Shown here: one piece after another, positions 11,539 to 23,699 of the stretch
Position numbering within the stretch: position 1 is the first letter of the stretch
Layout of the letters: each line of letters begins with the position of its first letter
DNA from: Maratus speciosus
Taxonomy: Eukaryota > Arthropoda > Arachnida > Araneae > Salticidae
Assembly (NCBI GenBank): GCA_963932465.1
Contig: OZ010796.1
Location: 81,043,292 to 81,107,291 of the forward strand
Direction: 5' to 3'
DNA length: 64,000 nucleotides
Notes under the pieces: generated by a model
Seen by the model: the letters and a program-made list of their open reading frames with translations, nothing else
Database searches by the model: none
What the model was told of the DNA's origin: nothing
Position numbers and translations under genes: made by a program

Positions 11539-13358
11539 AATAAAAAAGAAAAGTGCCCAGCTAAACTGATGGCATTGAGCTCACAGGCTATTCACACTAA
11601 GTGTATATCATACTCTTATTTTAAAGAATAATGCCCCTCAAAAAAATAAGTGAAGGGGAATTAGTCCCCGTTTCCCCCTTTATACTTAACCAGTGAACCT
11701 CCAAATCTAATCAGGGAAGCTCCTTATCATAATAAACCGGTATACCAAATTTGGAGCAAATCGAATAATCCTGCAAAAAAAACCATTTATCTAAATTAAG
11801 GGAGTGGACTACCCCCCCCCCCCCTTTATCAGTAACCAATGAATCCCCAAAACGAATCAGGGAAGCTCCTTAACATAATATACCGGTATACCAAATTTGC
11901 AGCAAAGCGAATAATTCTGCATGAAAAACCTGTTTATATAAATTAAGAGGGGTGGACTAGCCCCCCTTCCCCCCTTTATCCTTAACCAATGAACCCCCAA
12001 CACTAATCAGGGAAGTTCCTTAACATAATAAACCGGTATACCAAATACGGAACAAATCGAATGATTCTGCATGAAAAACCCATTTATCTGAATTAAGGGG
12101 GGTGGATTAACCCCGTTTTTCCCCCCTTTTTCCTTAACCAATGAACTCCCAAAACTAATCAGGGAAGTTCCTTAACATAATAAACCGGTATACCAAATTC
12201 GGGGCAAATCGAATGATTCTGCATGAAAAACCCATTTATCTGAATTAAGGGCTGGACTAACCCCCCTTTTCCCCCTTTATCCTTAACCAATGAACCCCCA
12301 AAACTAATCAGAGAAGTTCCTTAACATAATAAACCGGTATACCAAATTCGGAGCAAATCGAATCATTCTGCATGAAAAACCCATTTATCTGAATTAAGGG
12401 GGGTGGACTAACCCCGTTTTTCCCCCTTTTTCCTTATTCAATGAACTCCCAAAACTAATCAGGGAAGTTCCTTAACATAATAAACCGGTATACCAAATTC
12501 GGGGCAAATCGAATGATTCTGCATGAAAAACCCATTTATCTGAATTAAAGGGGGTGGACTAACCCCCCTTTTCCCCCTTTATCCTTAACCAATGAACCCC
12601 CAAAACTAATCAGGGAAGTTCCTTAACATAATAAAACGGTATACCAAATTCGGCAAATCGAATGATTCTGCATGAAAAACCCATTTATCTGAATTAAGGG
12701 GGTGGACTAACCCCCCTTTTCCCCCTTTATCCTTAACCAATGAACCTCCAAAACTAATCAGGGAAGTTCCTTAACATAATAAACCGGTATACCAAATTCG
12801 GAGCAAATCGAATCATTCTGCATGAAAAACCCATTTATCTGAATTAAAGGTGGTGGACTAACCCCCCTTTTCCCCCTTTATCCTTAACCAATGAACCCCC
12901 AAAACTAATCAGGGAAGTTCCTTAACATAATAAACCGGTATACCAAATTCGGAGCAAATCGAATGATTCTGCATGATAAACCCATTTATCTGAATTAAGG
13001 GGGGTGGACTAACCCCATTTCCCCCCTCTATCCTTAACCAATGAACCCCCAAAACTAATCAGGGAAGTTCCTTAACACAATAAACCGGCATATCAAATTC
13101 GGAGCAAATCGAATGATTCTGCATCAAAAACCCATTTATCTGAATTAAGGGGTTGGACTAACCCCGTTTTTCCCCCTTTATCCTTAACCAATGAACTCCC
13201 GAAACTAATCAGGGAAGCGCCTTATCACAATGAACCTAGAAAAAAATTTTGAAGAAAATCGGATGTTTCTATCAAGAGTTATAGCGTTACGTACATACAT
13301 ACATACAGAACGGACGGGCACATTAGCTCTCAGGCTTTGATAGCCTGTGAGCTAAAAA
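11539..13358 (+). mobile_element. Helentron/HINE-like element, copy A
   Basis: Left end: aataaaaaagaaaagtgcccag, then the subterminal repeat agctcacaggctat. The body holds about eleven tandem units of ~150 bp (landmark cttaaccaatgaac at 11981, 12133, 12282, 12432, 12584, 12732, 12883, 13033, 13183). After these come 'gttacgtacatacatacatac' and the 3' hairpin gctctcaggctttgatagcctgtgagc followed by CTAA. The hairpin's right half is the exact inverse of the left subterminal repeat. Subterminal inverted repeats, ~150-bp central tandem repeats, a microsatellite and a 3' hairpin are the documented layout of Helentron-associated non-autonomous elements (DINE-1-like). No Rep/helicase is present. Confidence 0.7.
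11660..13210 (+). repeat. ~150-bp central tandem repeat array A
   Basis: About eleven units with spacing 148-152 bp. Each has a G-run/C-run hairpin (ggggggtggactaacccccc type), then ttatccttaaccaatgaac, aatcagggaagttcctta, aaaccggtataccaaat and attctgcatgaaaaac. The first two units are the most divergent and the inner ones nearly identical, suggesting expansion from within. Confidence 0.9.
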
Positions 13359-13669
13359 TTGAACGAGGTAAAATAGAAGCAAAGTACGTTTACATGTATT
13401 ACGCTTCAAGTGGTGTATACACAGCTCAAAAGAATAACAGGATATTGTAAGTCTTATATACAATAACGGTATAAGCGAAAATTTTTTCATAAACTGGAAG
13501 AAGAGAGTCACAAATGCAATTTATTCTCATTTTCAAACTTCGGAGTATGCAAATTTTGAGTTTGACGTCAAAAACGATGCTTTAGTGTCAGCGAGTGAAA
13601 TTTGGCTTTCAACTTACTCAAAGACAAAGCTGAAAACAATGATCGACATTCAGTAAGTACTTTGTTTCG

Positions 13670-13888
13670 ATGAGTGCGATGTCTCAACGAAGCCATTTAA
13701 GCGAAGCAGAAGCTTGGAGAGTTGTTGGTCGGTTAGAGGAGGGCCAAATACAAGACGAAGTGGCAGAAGCCACTAGAGTTTCACGAAGTGTGATTTCCAG
13801 GATCAGGAACTGTTTTTTGGAGACTGGAAATGCAGGCCGAAGACCAGGGCAATGTCGTAGACATGCAACAACGCTTTATGAATGTTGA
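13670..13888 (+). pseudogene. Tc1-like transposase N-terminus (HTH domain only)
   Basis: ATG at 13670 opens 72 codons. Residues ~8-50 (LSEAEAWRVVGRLEEGQ...VSRSVISRI) form the first helix-turn-helix of a Tc1-type transposase, with the downstream linker GNAGRRPGQ that normally joins the second DNA-binding subdomain. The frame stops just after the linker and no DDE/D catalytic domain is found in the next kilobase. A full transposase would be ~340 residues, so this is a truncated relic or an internal-deletion derivative. Confidence 0.75.
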
Positions 13889-14533
13889 TAGATATGCTAC
13901 AATGTTATAAAAGTAATGTCGTTTTTACAATGCTGACCAACGTAAACCACTTATTAAATTGAAGAATTAAATATTTTCTTAAAAACGGCAAAATTATTAT
14001 ATTTTAGAATGCTATACCTGATATATAATGTTATATATGTAATGCAAACAAATCTTTTGCGTGCTTTGTTTTAAACAAAGATTTTAAATTATATCAGTGA
14101 GTTTCTACAGGTGTCGAAAATTTTATGTACAGCATTCAGCAATATTCTAAATATTACTGGTCAATATATTTTTGCTATCAGGATATGAATGATATCAATA
14201 TAGCATAAGGCATAAATGTTATAATCAAAACTTTTGAAGCATGTTTGAATAATAACAGTTATAACTGAAAGTTATCATAAGTTTATGATCTATAAAGTTT
14301 ATTATTGGTGAATTTTATATAATGCAATTCGATACAACCAAAATAAATGTTTAACTAAAATGCCATCTTTAGTTGAAATATAATAATGTAAAACAAAGTA
14401 TTTATTCTTATTTTAAATGACTAACATTGTATTGAATTCTATTACTTTAAAACTTTAAACAAAAACAATTTCATCTATTTTTTTTCTGATCTGTGTGCAA
14501 GTTAATAGGTGAAAATAAATATGAGATTAGACA
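13889..14533. other. AT-rich non-coding stretch
   Basis: Nothing beyond low-complexity A/T sequence is recognised here. Confidence 0.3.
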
Positions 14534-14696
14534 TAGCTGGGGGGGAGGGGGGGGGGGCTAACATCTTACTCTTTTTTGTACCGCAACAAATTTATAGTAA
14601 ATTTTACATTTTTAAATCGCCGTAATCTGCCAATTATATAAGGCAAAAATTTCTATTAAATTTTTGTGGTACAGAAAAGCGGAAGAGTTGCCAGCT
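14534..14696. mobile_element. Second copy of the AGCTGCCAAC MITE
   Basis: This matches the element at 2431-2574 through the 'tttatagtaaattttac', 'aaatcgccgtaa' and 'aggcaaaaatttctattaaat' blocks and ends ttgccagct. Its left end contains an extra G-run (gggggggaggggggggggc) replacing part of the inverted repeat. Confidence 0.6.
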
Positions 14697-15195
14697 AATG
14701 ATTAGGTATCATCCCTATTATTTTTGCTTAGTGTGCAATAGAAATTAAAATATCTTTTAAAACATACAATAAGTATAAATAAGTATACAATAAATAAGTA
14801 TATCGCTGCCAAAGCAACCCCCTTTGAAACCATATAAAATATTTTCCATGCTACTGTTATTCATGCCAAACTGTCAAGTAGATGCGACAGTTTTAACGTG
14901 AATGACAAATGCAGTTTTAACCCTGAAATGCGCGATTTTTTACTTTGTTTAAATATATATATATATGATTCTCTGAAAGGTTTATTACGCAAGAAAATAA
15001 TGAAAAAAATCAGAGATACATTTTTCATATAATACGTCAATCTTTTCTTCTGTTGCACATCTGCAATATAAGTAAAAACTACTGTTGTGTGGCTGCTTTA
15101 CGCTAACATATTGCAAATTAGTAAATATATTAATAAGTATGTCTCCAAATACCTTAATTTATATAATTATTTATTTTATAAAACTTAACCTTTAA

Positions 15196-15433
15196 CCCTT
15201 TAATTCCCACGATAGAATGCGTTCTAGAAATTACGTAGTTCAGAGTATCTGACGTTACACCAGAAAGTTTCACTGGCTAATTTCGCTTTATTTAAATATG
15301 GAATGTCTGTTATTAATAAAAGCAAATATTGCTATTTTAATTTTCTGGTGTGAATTAGATGTATACGAGTAAAAAAAACTATTAAACTCAAAACACTGTT
15401 CTTTGCATATATGTAAAGCTACGCACTAAAGGG
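15196..15433. mobile_element. TTAA-flanked MITE (piggyBac-type)
   Basis: The 238-bp element starts CCCTTTAATTCCCACG and ends GCACTAAAGGG, flanked by TTAA at 15192-15195 and 15434-15437. An internal inverted pair (acaccagaaa... and ...ttctggtgt) adds a second fold. Non-coding. Confidence 0.6.
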
Positions 15434-15437
15434 TTAA

Positions 15438-16779
15438 TGTCTGGTAGTTTAAAAATCTGACAGATTTATTATTAAATATTTTCTTTGTAGATTTTCCGGG
15501 ATGATTTTTTATTTTTATTTTTATTTTTATTTTTATTTTTTTTTTCCATTTTGTAGATAAGATAAAATGAGGCATGGAGAACCAAAGAGGACTATTCTAC
15601 ATTTTTATGAAAAATGAATTAGAAGTATCAAAATATTGTAATGCATGCTATCTATAGGCTGCATAATTTATTTTTATTAATTTCTAAACTTTACAAGTGA
15701 TAGAGCAAGTTTAAAAGATGGTCAAATGTAACTTTGATATCAAATTTCTAGCAGAAGAACGTCTTCTGAGTGAACAAACTTCCTTTTCATAGTACGATTT
15801 CACATGGTGTATCATAACTCGTACATTGAGAAGTTATACAGCTTTTATTTTTATAATGGATTACAAATCTTGTGTCGTTGAATATTATTTAAATGAATAA
15901 ACTAAGATTTCTTTAGTTTTTCCTTTTTTTCTTTTCATAAAAGAATCAGTCCCGCCTTCATTAGTATATATATTTTTTAAACAAATGTTTTTCAGAAGGG
16001 TTTCCCGTGAACATTTTTTATATATATTTTACGTCTAATAATTTTTATTTAATTGTTTTATTTTCTTCAATATTTCCATTGATGACGATTTAAAGTTTAA
16101 TATTTTGTCAATTTGAATTTTTCCATGGGTCAATTGTATTTTTAATATTTCTTTTAAATTTGGTTTTTCATTAGCATTCATTTGCGTTTCCATAATTTTC
16201 ACACAATATGTAATTTAAATCACACTATTCTATAAATACAGAAGCTTCGTTAAGTAATTTTTAATAGAATAATTCTTACTAACAATTTTAATATGTAATT
16301 CTAAATTATAGTTTGAACTCGCTAAAGTTTGATGAAATGCGGAAGATAAAAGTGTTTTAATAATGTAATAAATTATATTTGTGATAAGTAAGGGAAACGT
16401 AAAAGGGCCGATCCAATTCATTAGCAAATTTAAGAATAAAATTTGATTTTTTCTATAAGTTTACTATGAAATTTTATTAAGGGATTAAAATATGGTCATT
16501 GACTTCACAATCATTTTTTATGTAACGATGGATGCAATTAGTTAAATTTTATTTTAAATTTTCACAGAATGATTATTGATTATTGTACGCAGGATTTTCC
16601 TTAGGGTAGGACCTGAAACAGCAAAACAAGGCTTGACCCTGTGCTACAGAAAAAAGTAAGGTCTGACCCCGCCTCATCCGGAAAGAGAGAAGAACCGGAC
16701 CCGACCAGCACCTCAATAATGAAAATTGGCCCTAGTCCGACCCATTCGGATCTCCAGAAAATGCTGCAATCAAGATTAA
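15438..16779. other. AT-rich non-coding stretch
   Basis: A (ttttta)n tract lies at 15510-15545. No coding frame with a recognisable domain is present. The frames at 16601-16826 are mirror readings of each other on both strands with no known motif. Confidence 0.3.
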
Positions 16780-16997
16780 CCCTTAACCGGAAACGTGAAA
16801 ATCCCGTGCACAAACAGAACACTTAATAATTTACCAAATAGTGAACTTAAACATTTAATCTTTGATAGTAACACATTAACAGTACCAATTTTTTAATATA
16901 ACAGAGTAAAAATAAGTTTGGAATGTCGGAGAGAGAAAATATTAAGGGCAGATATGTAGACGCAAACATCTTACAGACGTACGTTTCCGGTTAAGGG
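16780..16997. mobile_element. TTAA-flanked MITE with 17-bp perfect TIRs
   Basis: Ends are CCCTTAACCGGAAACGT and its exact inverse, flanked by TTAA at 16776-16779 and 16998-17001. The 218-bp length and absence of coding sequence fit a piggyBac-type MITE. Confidence 0.75.
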
Positions 16998-17222
16998 TTA
17001 ACTTGAGAGTTTTTTTTAGCTGTGTTGGGAGTATATGGAGGCAATCGAATCGACCCGTATACTAATTCTCCAGAGCATTCAAGTTTGCATCTGTAAATTA
17101 TTTTACATCGAAGAATAAATTTCCAAACTGCAAACGTTATAAGGATAAGGGACGATAAACTAAATTTTAAAGTTAATATTTGGAAAATTTTCCAGAGAGA
17201 AACATTCGCCTTGAATACAATA

Positions 17223-17531
17223 TTTCAAATGAAAATCAAATTTCAAATTATTTTTTTGCTTAAAAGGCGCAAAGACCAACTTAGTGAAAAATATTCCATG
17301 CCGGGAATCGAACGCGGGTCATCAGTATAGCGCACTGACGTTCTACCGCTAAACCACATGGAACGATACCCAGCCTGGAACTTCTCACTATTACAAGTTG
17401 GCAAGGCTACAAACGCAGCACAAGATGGCAGCACGGATGGTTCGATTCCCGGCATGGAATATTTTTCACTAAGTTGGTCTTTGCGCCTTTTAAGCAAAAA
17501 AAATAATTTGAAATTTGATTTTCATTTGAAA
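17223..17531. repeat. Inverted repeat carrying a tRNA-like sequence
   Basis: Arms 17223-17313 and 17440-17531 (about 91 bp) are near-perfect inverses, differing by one T in a homopolymer. Each arm ends inward with the T-arm/B-box part of a tRNA (ggttcgattcccggcatggaa). Only the left arm has a whole cloverleaf next to it. The right end abuts the transposase fragment at 17532-17800, whose reading frame it interrupts. Confidence 0.75.
17294..17363 (-). tRNA. tRNA-like sequence, probably a tRNA-derived repeat rather than a functional tRNA
   Basis: On the minus strand a 70-nt cloverleaf can be folded: a 7-bp acceptor stem (ttccatg/catggaa), a D-arm (gttt...gaac), an anticodon stem tcagt/actga with a 7-nt loop, and a T-arm with ttcgatt. 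It is about two bases short between the anticodon and T arms. Position 33 is C rather than the invariant U, and one T-stem pair is mismatched. The loop would read GCT at 34-36. These defects and its place inside an inverted repeat argue for a SINE-like relic. Confidence 0.45.
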
Positions 17532-17800
17532 TAAATTTTAAAGCTTTTCAGGTGTGCGCCATATAGGTGACATGGAGCATTATCCAAAATAAGAATAATG
17601 TTTCTACCCAGTTTGGTCAACTTTTCATTAGCCATGCACAAATTTTCAAAAATTGTCCGTATCATCAATGCGAGAAAGATAGACATGTTTTCCTGAGAAT
17701 TTCGAGATTTCCCCACGCAAAGCGCAGGGGTCGTACTTGTCCTGAAATTTCACAACCAGGAAATTCTTCGGTAGCAGTATTTTCTTATGGAAAAATCTCT
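17532..17800 (-). pseudogene. Tigger/pogo-type DDE transposase fragment
   Basis: The frame shows a TTPALCVGKSRN stretch, IFENLCMANEKLTKLGRNI, and then ILILDNAPCH. The last matches the second catalytic aspartate block of DDE_1 (pogo/Tigger/jerky) transposases, and the preceding W/E..L..L.....GRKI spacing also fits. The upstream part has an in-frame stop and the C-terminal third is cut off at 17531 by the inserted inverted repeat. Confidence 0.65.
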
Positions 17801-18641
17801 ATGTAAATAATGCGAAATTTCGCGCATTTAACCTAGATTTATTTTTCTATAAACAAATAGTGATATTTGTCCTGAAAACATCCCTTAACCGTTTGACAGC
17901 TATCCATCAAAATCCTCATAAATCCAAAAGTGCTATAGATAATTTGCATATTTCAAAATAAAGAAATGTGTTTTTATGGAAAATTTTATACATAATTTTT
18001 TTTTTTGAATGAAAACTAATTGAAAACACTATTTATGCTTTAAAAGACACAGTTTCATTACGAAAACGCAAGAGCGGCAAAATATTTGCTCACGCGCAGA
18101 GATACAGACTCGTACTGAAATGACAGCGACTTGGCTTTTTTGGACTTGAAATCTGGTAAAAAAACCATTTAAAAACCAACTGCTCCTGAAAGCAGTTTTC
18201 ACAAGAATTGAATTTGAGTACGTTAGAAAGCACTGAACAAAATGAGGATAAGACCTATTTTTGAATTTTCTATCATATAAAAGTGGTGTTATTATTGTTT
18301 CTATAAACTTTCTAAATTGTGCACTTCGAATTTGTTAAATATATGCATAGGTTTTTTAATCTTAACTTCATTTAGTAAAAAAAGAAAAAAAAGAGAGTTA
18401 TTTTGCTTTTGTGAGTTTATAGAAAACTAAATTTAAAGAAATGCAGGTGGTATCACCCATAATTCATATTTTTAAACGTTTCGTATTTAAATTCTTACTT
18501 TTCATATTTTTTAATCCATATTTTTAATGTGTATAGGAATTCGCACGTTTGGCTGATTTTTGTTAATTTCAAAGTCAACCGCTTCCTTAATTTATTTAAA
18601 CATCATATTCAAATAATGTTATGCCATGCAATAACGCAAGG
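17801..18641. other. AT-rich non-coding stretch
   Basis: No gene is recognised between the transposase relic and the MITE at 18642. Confidence 0.3.
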
Positions 18642-18809
18642 CAAGGTTCGTACGCTTCGAAGACCAATTACCAGAATTTTTGTAAAGTAACGTTTAGCTT
18701 ACTTAATGAAAAAAATTTCTATCTCCAGATATAGCGACCAGTACTTTAAAAAATTTCCGGTACTAAAACCCCTATAATCCCCTGAATCCCCTGATGCGTA
18801 CGAACCCTG
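18642..18809. mobile_element. Short MITE with CARGGTTCGTACGC ends
   Basis: The left end caaggttcgtacgc and right end gcgtacgaaccctg are inverted (one mismatch) across 168 bp. CA...TG ends hint at hAT, but the flanks (gcaagg / gcaaga) give only a partial duplication. Confidence 0.5.
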
Positions 18810-20899
18810 CAAGAGCTACCGGGTCCTGATGTCACAGAATAACTTATTATATGTTTTTGGATGAAATATTATATTTTTGGCATTACAGCTATATGTTCTT
18901 GTCATTTTGGTCAGGACGATCAATTATTTTCTTTTATGTAATTTACACAGCCAGCATTTTCTTAGTTTAAAATTATTAAATACAATGAATTGAAAATTAA
19001 AAGAAATGTTGGTATTGTAGGTAAATGTATTTCCATAATTTTTTTGTCATTTTATTTAAACTACACTCTTAAATCAAAAGAACGAATTATTAACTCAACA
19101 AAAGAACGAAAAGTTTTACGCGTGTTTTTGTTCTTTCTGAGTATCTGTTTTATCAAAAAGAGACATTTTCCACAAAAAACTGGTTTGCCAAATCATCCTT
19201 CTAAGAGTAGCATCCCAGGGCAGCTCATTTCAGATCCGAACAGAAAAATATCTCTAAAAGATCGGTTTAAGAAGCTTCCCTATTGGTTGAAATCCTGTAA
19301 CGCGATATATAGTTTGGCAGAGGATGAACCGTTTTGAAAGGGGAGTCGCTTGTTTATTTCAAGCGTCAAAGCTTAGCGTTACCTACATGATTAAAACAAC
19401 AATATTACAATTATAATTTGATTGATTTAAAAATGGCATTGAATAAGATAGATGGATTATGCCCACGAAAGCAGGGGGGGGGGGCAATCATCACAAAGAA
19501 CTGGATAAATTTCGTTTTTGTTTCCCAGCTAAAACCAAGATGGCTACCGGCGATTCTAGGATTTTACTGATTCTGAAAATTCCAAGGTAAAGTACGTTGT
19601 TTTACTTCATCTTTCTTGTAATTCCTTCGCCATTCCTTGTTGTATTTTCACATTGTATATATGATTTTTTGCGTTATTTAGCGTTATTACTTTTAAACCG
19701 GAAACATGAACTTCTTAAATTACTTTTTTTTCTTTTTTTTAATGCGTCTGTTCCATAATTTTTATAATCAATAAAATGCACTTAGATATGTAGTTTTCTC
19801 GTATTCAAATTGTGTAAAATTTCGCTAATTGGTATTTACATTATTAAACATATATCATTTTGTGCTTATATTATTGATTATTAATATACTACTTTGCTCA
19901 TGACACTCAGAAATATTTGCGGAACACAACCCATGATTATAAAAATTATTAAATTATTATTAACTTATGATATATGTTCTATTTTTTTTATGTTTCAGTA
20001 AGTACAAGTATTTAATAAATTGTGTCCATTTAGATAGTTGTACACATCTACACTTTATTTATTATTTTTTTAATTGCCACAGTATTATGTAAATAGTACG
20101 AAATGTAAAAGATAATTTTTAAAAAGTATCAAAAAATAATAGATTAGTAAAAAATATTATCAATTTATTTTATTTTTATGACACAACTAGCTTGACCTTT
20201 TTTTAAATTATGATTTTGTGAATTTTTATTTTTGTGTTATACTTCGCTCTGTTATATTCAAAAGTTTAACTAAAAAAAAGTCTGCAGTTATGTAACACAT
20301 GAATTCTATATTCCATAATTATTTATCTGTGTCATAAGCAAAATATATTATTAAGATATAATAATATGAGATATAATTAAAGAAATCGACATTTCCGGAT
20401 TAAAACTAATAACGTTAAAATTATATATACAATGTGAAAATATTAAAAAGAAAAAAATTATAATAAGAAAGATAAAGTAAACGCAGCGCACTTCAGGATA
20501 TTGACAAGGTAGAAAATCTTGTCTTGTTATGGCGCGAACTATCTTTTATTATTATTATTATTTAATTTATCTTTCGGAAATGAAAACAAAATTTCTTCTG
20601 CATCTAGATTAAAATAAAACAAAATGGAGTTTTAAAAATAATACATTTTGCAAACTGGGGAGTTATATATGTTAAAAAACAAAATAAAAGAAAATTCTGA
20701 AAATAAGGGGGAAATAATTTATTTTGCCTATTAAATTTGACAAAAAAATGGGTTTGTCAATATGAGTGCAGTCACTCGTTTTGCCTATTAATTTAGTCGA
20801 AAAAAAGAGCGAAAACAGCTTATCAAAAAGGAATGAAAAAAAACCACTCCGCAAGATGGATGAAATTCACTCCTATAGGATAAGTGCATTTTCAATACT
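18810..20899. other. AT-rich non-coding stretch
   Basis: No reliable gene. The 115-codon frame at 18990-19337 is lysine/leucine-rich with no domain I can name; its tail reads 'DRFKKLPYWLKSCNAIYSLAEDEPF' in pieces, which is not enough to claim a gene. The rest is A/T low complexity. Confidence 0.3.
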
Positions 20900-23343
20900 A
20901 ATAAAAAAGAAAAGTGCCCAGCTAAACTGATGGCATTTGAGCTCACAGGCTATTCACACTAATTGTATATCATACTCTTATTTTAAAGAATAATGCCCCT
21001 CAAAAAAATAAGTGAAGGGGAATTAGCCCCCGTTTCCCCCTTTATACTTAAACAGTGAACCTCCAAATCTAATCAAGGAAGCTCCTTATCATAATAACAC
21101 GGTATACCAAATTTGGAGCAAGTCGAATAATCCTGCAAAAAAACACATTTATCTAAATTAAGGGGGTGGACTAGACCCCTGTTTATCCTTAACCAATGAA
21201 TCCCCAAAACGAATCAGGGAAACTCCTTAACATAATAAACTGGTATACCAAATTTGGAGCAAAGAGAATAATTCTGCATGAAAAACCCGTTTATATAAAT
21301 TAAGGGGGGTGGACTAACCCCGTTTTTCCCCCTTTATCCTTAACCAATGAACTCCCAAAACTAATCAGGAAAGGGCCTTAACATAATAAACCGGTATACC
21401 AAATTCGGAGCAAATCGAATCATTCTGCATGAAAAACCCATTTATCTGAATTAAAGGGGTGGACTAACCCCCCTTTTCCCCCTTTATCATTAACCAATGA
21501 ACCCTCAAAACTAATCAGGGAAGTTCCTTAACATAATAAACCGGTATACCAAATTTGGAGCAAAGCGAATAATTCTGCATGAAAAACCCGTTTATATAAA
21601 TTAAAGGGGGTGGACTAGCAACCCCTTCCCCCTTTATCCTTAACCAATGAACCCCCAAAACTAATCAGGGAAGTTCCTTAACATAATAAACCGGTATACC
21701 AAATTCGGAGCAAATCGAATCATTCTGCATGAAAAACCCATTTATCTGAATTAAAGGGGCGGACTAACCCCCCTTTCCCCCCCTTTATCCTTAACCAATG
21801 AACCCTCAAATCCAATCAGGGAAGTTCATTAACATAATAAACCGGTATACCAAATTTGGAGCAAAGCGAATAATTCTGCATGAAAAACCCGTTTATATAA
21901 ATTAAGGGGGGTGGACTAGCCCCCCTTCCCCCTTTATCCTTAACCAATGAGCCCCCAAAACTAATAAGGGAAGTTCCTTAACATAATAAACCGGTATACC
22001 AACTTCGGAGCAAATCGAATCATTCTGCATGAAAAACCCATTTATCTAATTTAAGAGGGGCGGGCTAACCTCCCTTTTCCCCCCTTTATCCTTAACCAAT
22101 GAACACCCAAAACTTATCAGGGAAGTTCCTTAACATAATAAACCGGTATACCAACTTCGGAGCAAATCGAATCATTCTGCATGAAAAACCCATTTATCTA
22201 ATTTAAGAGGGTCGGGCTAACCTCCCTTTTCCCCCTTTATCCTTAACCAATGAACCCCGAAAACTAATCAGGGAAGTTCCTTAACATAATAAACCGGTAT
22301 ACCAAATTCGGAGCAAATCGAATCATTCTGCATGAAAAACCCATTTATCTGAATTAAAAGGGGTGGACTAATCCCTCTTTTCCCCCTTTATCCTTAACCA
22401 ATGAACCCCGAAAACTAATCAGGGAAGTTCCTTAACATAATAAACCGGTATACCAAATTCGGAGCAAATCGAATCATTCTGCATGAAAAACCCATTTATC
22501 TGAACTAAAAGGGTGGACTAACCCCCCTTTATACTTAACCAATGAACCCTCAAAACTAATCAGGGAAGTTCCTTAACATAATAAACCGGTATACCAAATT
22601 CGGTGCAAATCGAATGATTCTGCATGAACAACCCATTTATCTGAATTAAGGGGGGGGGGACTAACACCCCTTTTCCCCTTTATCCTTAACCAATGAACCT
22701 CCAAAACTAATCAGGGAAGTTCCTTAACATAATAAACCGGTATACCGAATTCGGAGCAAATCGAATCATTCTGCATGAAAAACCCATTTATCTGAATTAA
22801 AAGGGGTGGACTAATCCCTCTTTTCCCCCTTTATCCTTAACCAATGAACCCCAAAAACTAATAAGGGAAGTTCCTTAACATAATAAACCGGTATACCAAA
22901 TTCGGAGCAAATCGAATGATTCTGCATGGAAAACCCATTTACCTGAATTAAGGGGGTGGACTAACCCCTCTTTTCCCCCTTTATCCTTAACCAATGAACC
23001 CCGAAAACTAATCAGGGAAGTTCCTTAACATAATAAACCGGTATATCAAATTCGGAGCAAATCGAATGTTTCTGCATGAAAAACCCATTTATCTGAATTA
23101 AGGGGTTGGACTAACCCCGTTTTTCCCCCTTTATCCTTAACCAATGAACTCCCAAAACTAATCAGGGAAGGGCCTTATCACAAAGAACCTAGAAAAAAAT
23201 TTTGAAGCAAATAGGATGTTTCTATCAAGAGTTATCGCGTTACGTACATACATACATACATACATACATACGTACGTACGTACATACATACAGAACGGGC
23301 GGGCACATTAGCTCTCAGGCTTTGATAGCCTGTGAGCTAAAAA
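20900..23343 (+). mobile_element. Helentron/HINE-like element, copy B
   Basis: This has the same layout and orientation as copy A: the left aataaaaaagaaaagtgcccag end, subterminal agctcacaggctat, about fourteen ~150-bp units, a cat(ac)n-type microsatellite (23246-23292), and the hairpin gctctcaggctttgatagcctgtgagc followed by CTAA at 23310-23340. The array is longer than in copy A and the microsatellite is interrupted by cgta units. Similarity to copy A stops at both ends of the shared segment, giving a direct estimate of the element boundaries. Confidence 0.7.
21040..23190 (+). repeat. ~150-bp central tandem repeat array B
   Basis: Roughly fourteen units with the same landmarks as array A. 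Unit-to-unit variants (attcggagc versus atttggagc, gggaagttcc versus ggaagggcc) appear in both arrays, so many variants predate the separation of the copies. Confidence 0.9.
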
Positions 23344-23699
23344 GGAGTGAAAATACACTCAGTCTGAGTTAAAATCGCTGAATTTTTTTAAGAGAGTACT
23401 ATTTCAAATCAGTTTAATTTAGATAATTTTGTTCCGGTTTAAAAAGAAAAACAAAAAGTCCTTCCGGCCATTGCCGGGAGGAAGAGGTAGCTTTCATATT
23501 CCTTATTTTAAAAAAGCTAGCTTATATTATTCAAATACACGAAGCCCAATTTATTGGAAACCGATTATAGAAGATTCAATATTAATTTTTATCAATACTA
23601 AATCATTATGGATGAGAATTTCGCGAAATTAGTCAGCTTTATTCAAGCTGCTTTTATTTAAAGTAACTTATATTTGGTTTCCAAATTCGGCGATATCTG

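Noticed and set aside
13323..13511. 62-codon minus-strand frame
   Set aside because: It overlaps the 3' hairpin of the HINE-like copy and has no recognisable domain.
18990..19337. 115-codon plus-strand frame
   Set aside because: It has no known motif, is low in complexity in its first half, and has no support from splice sites or context.
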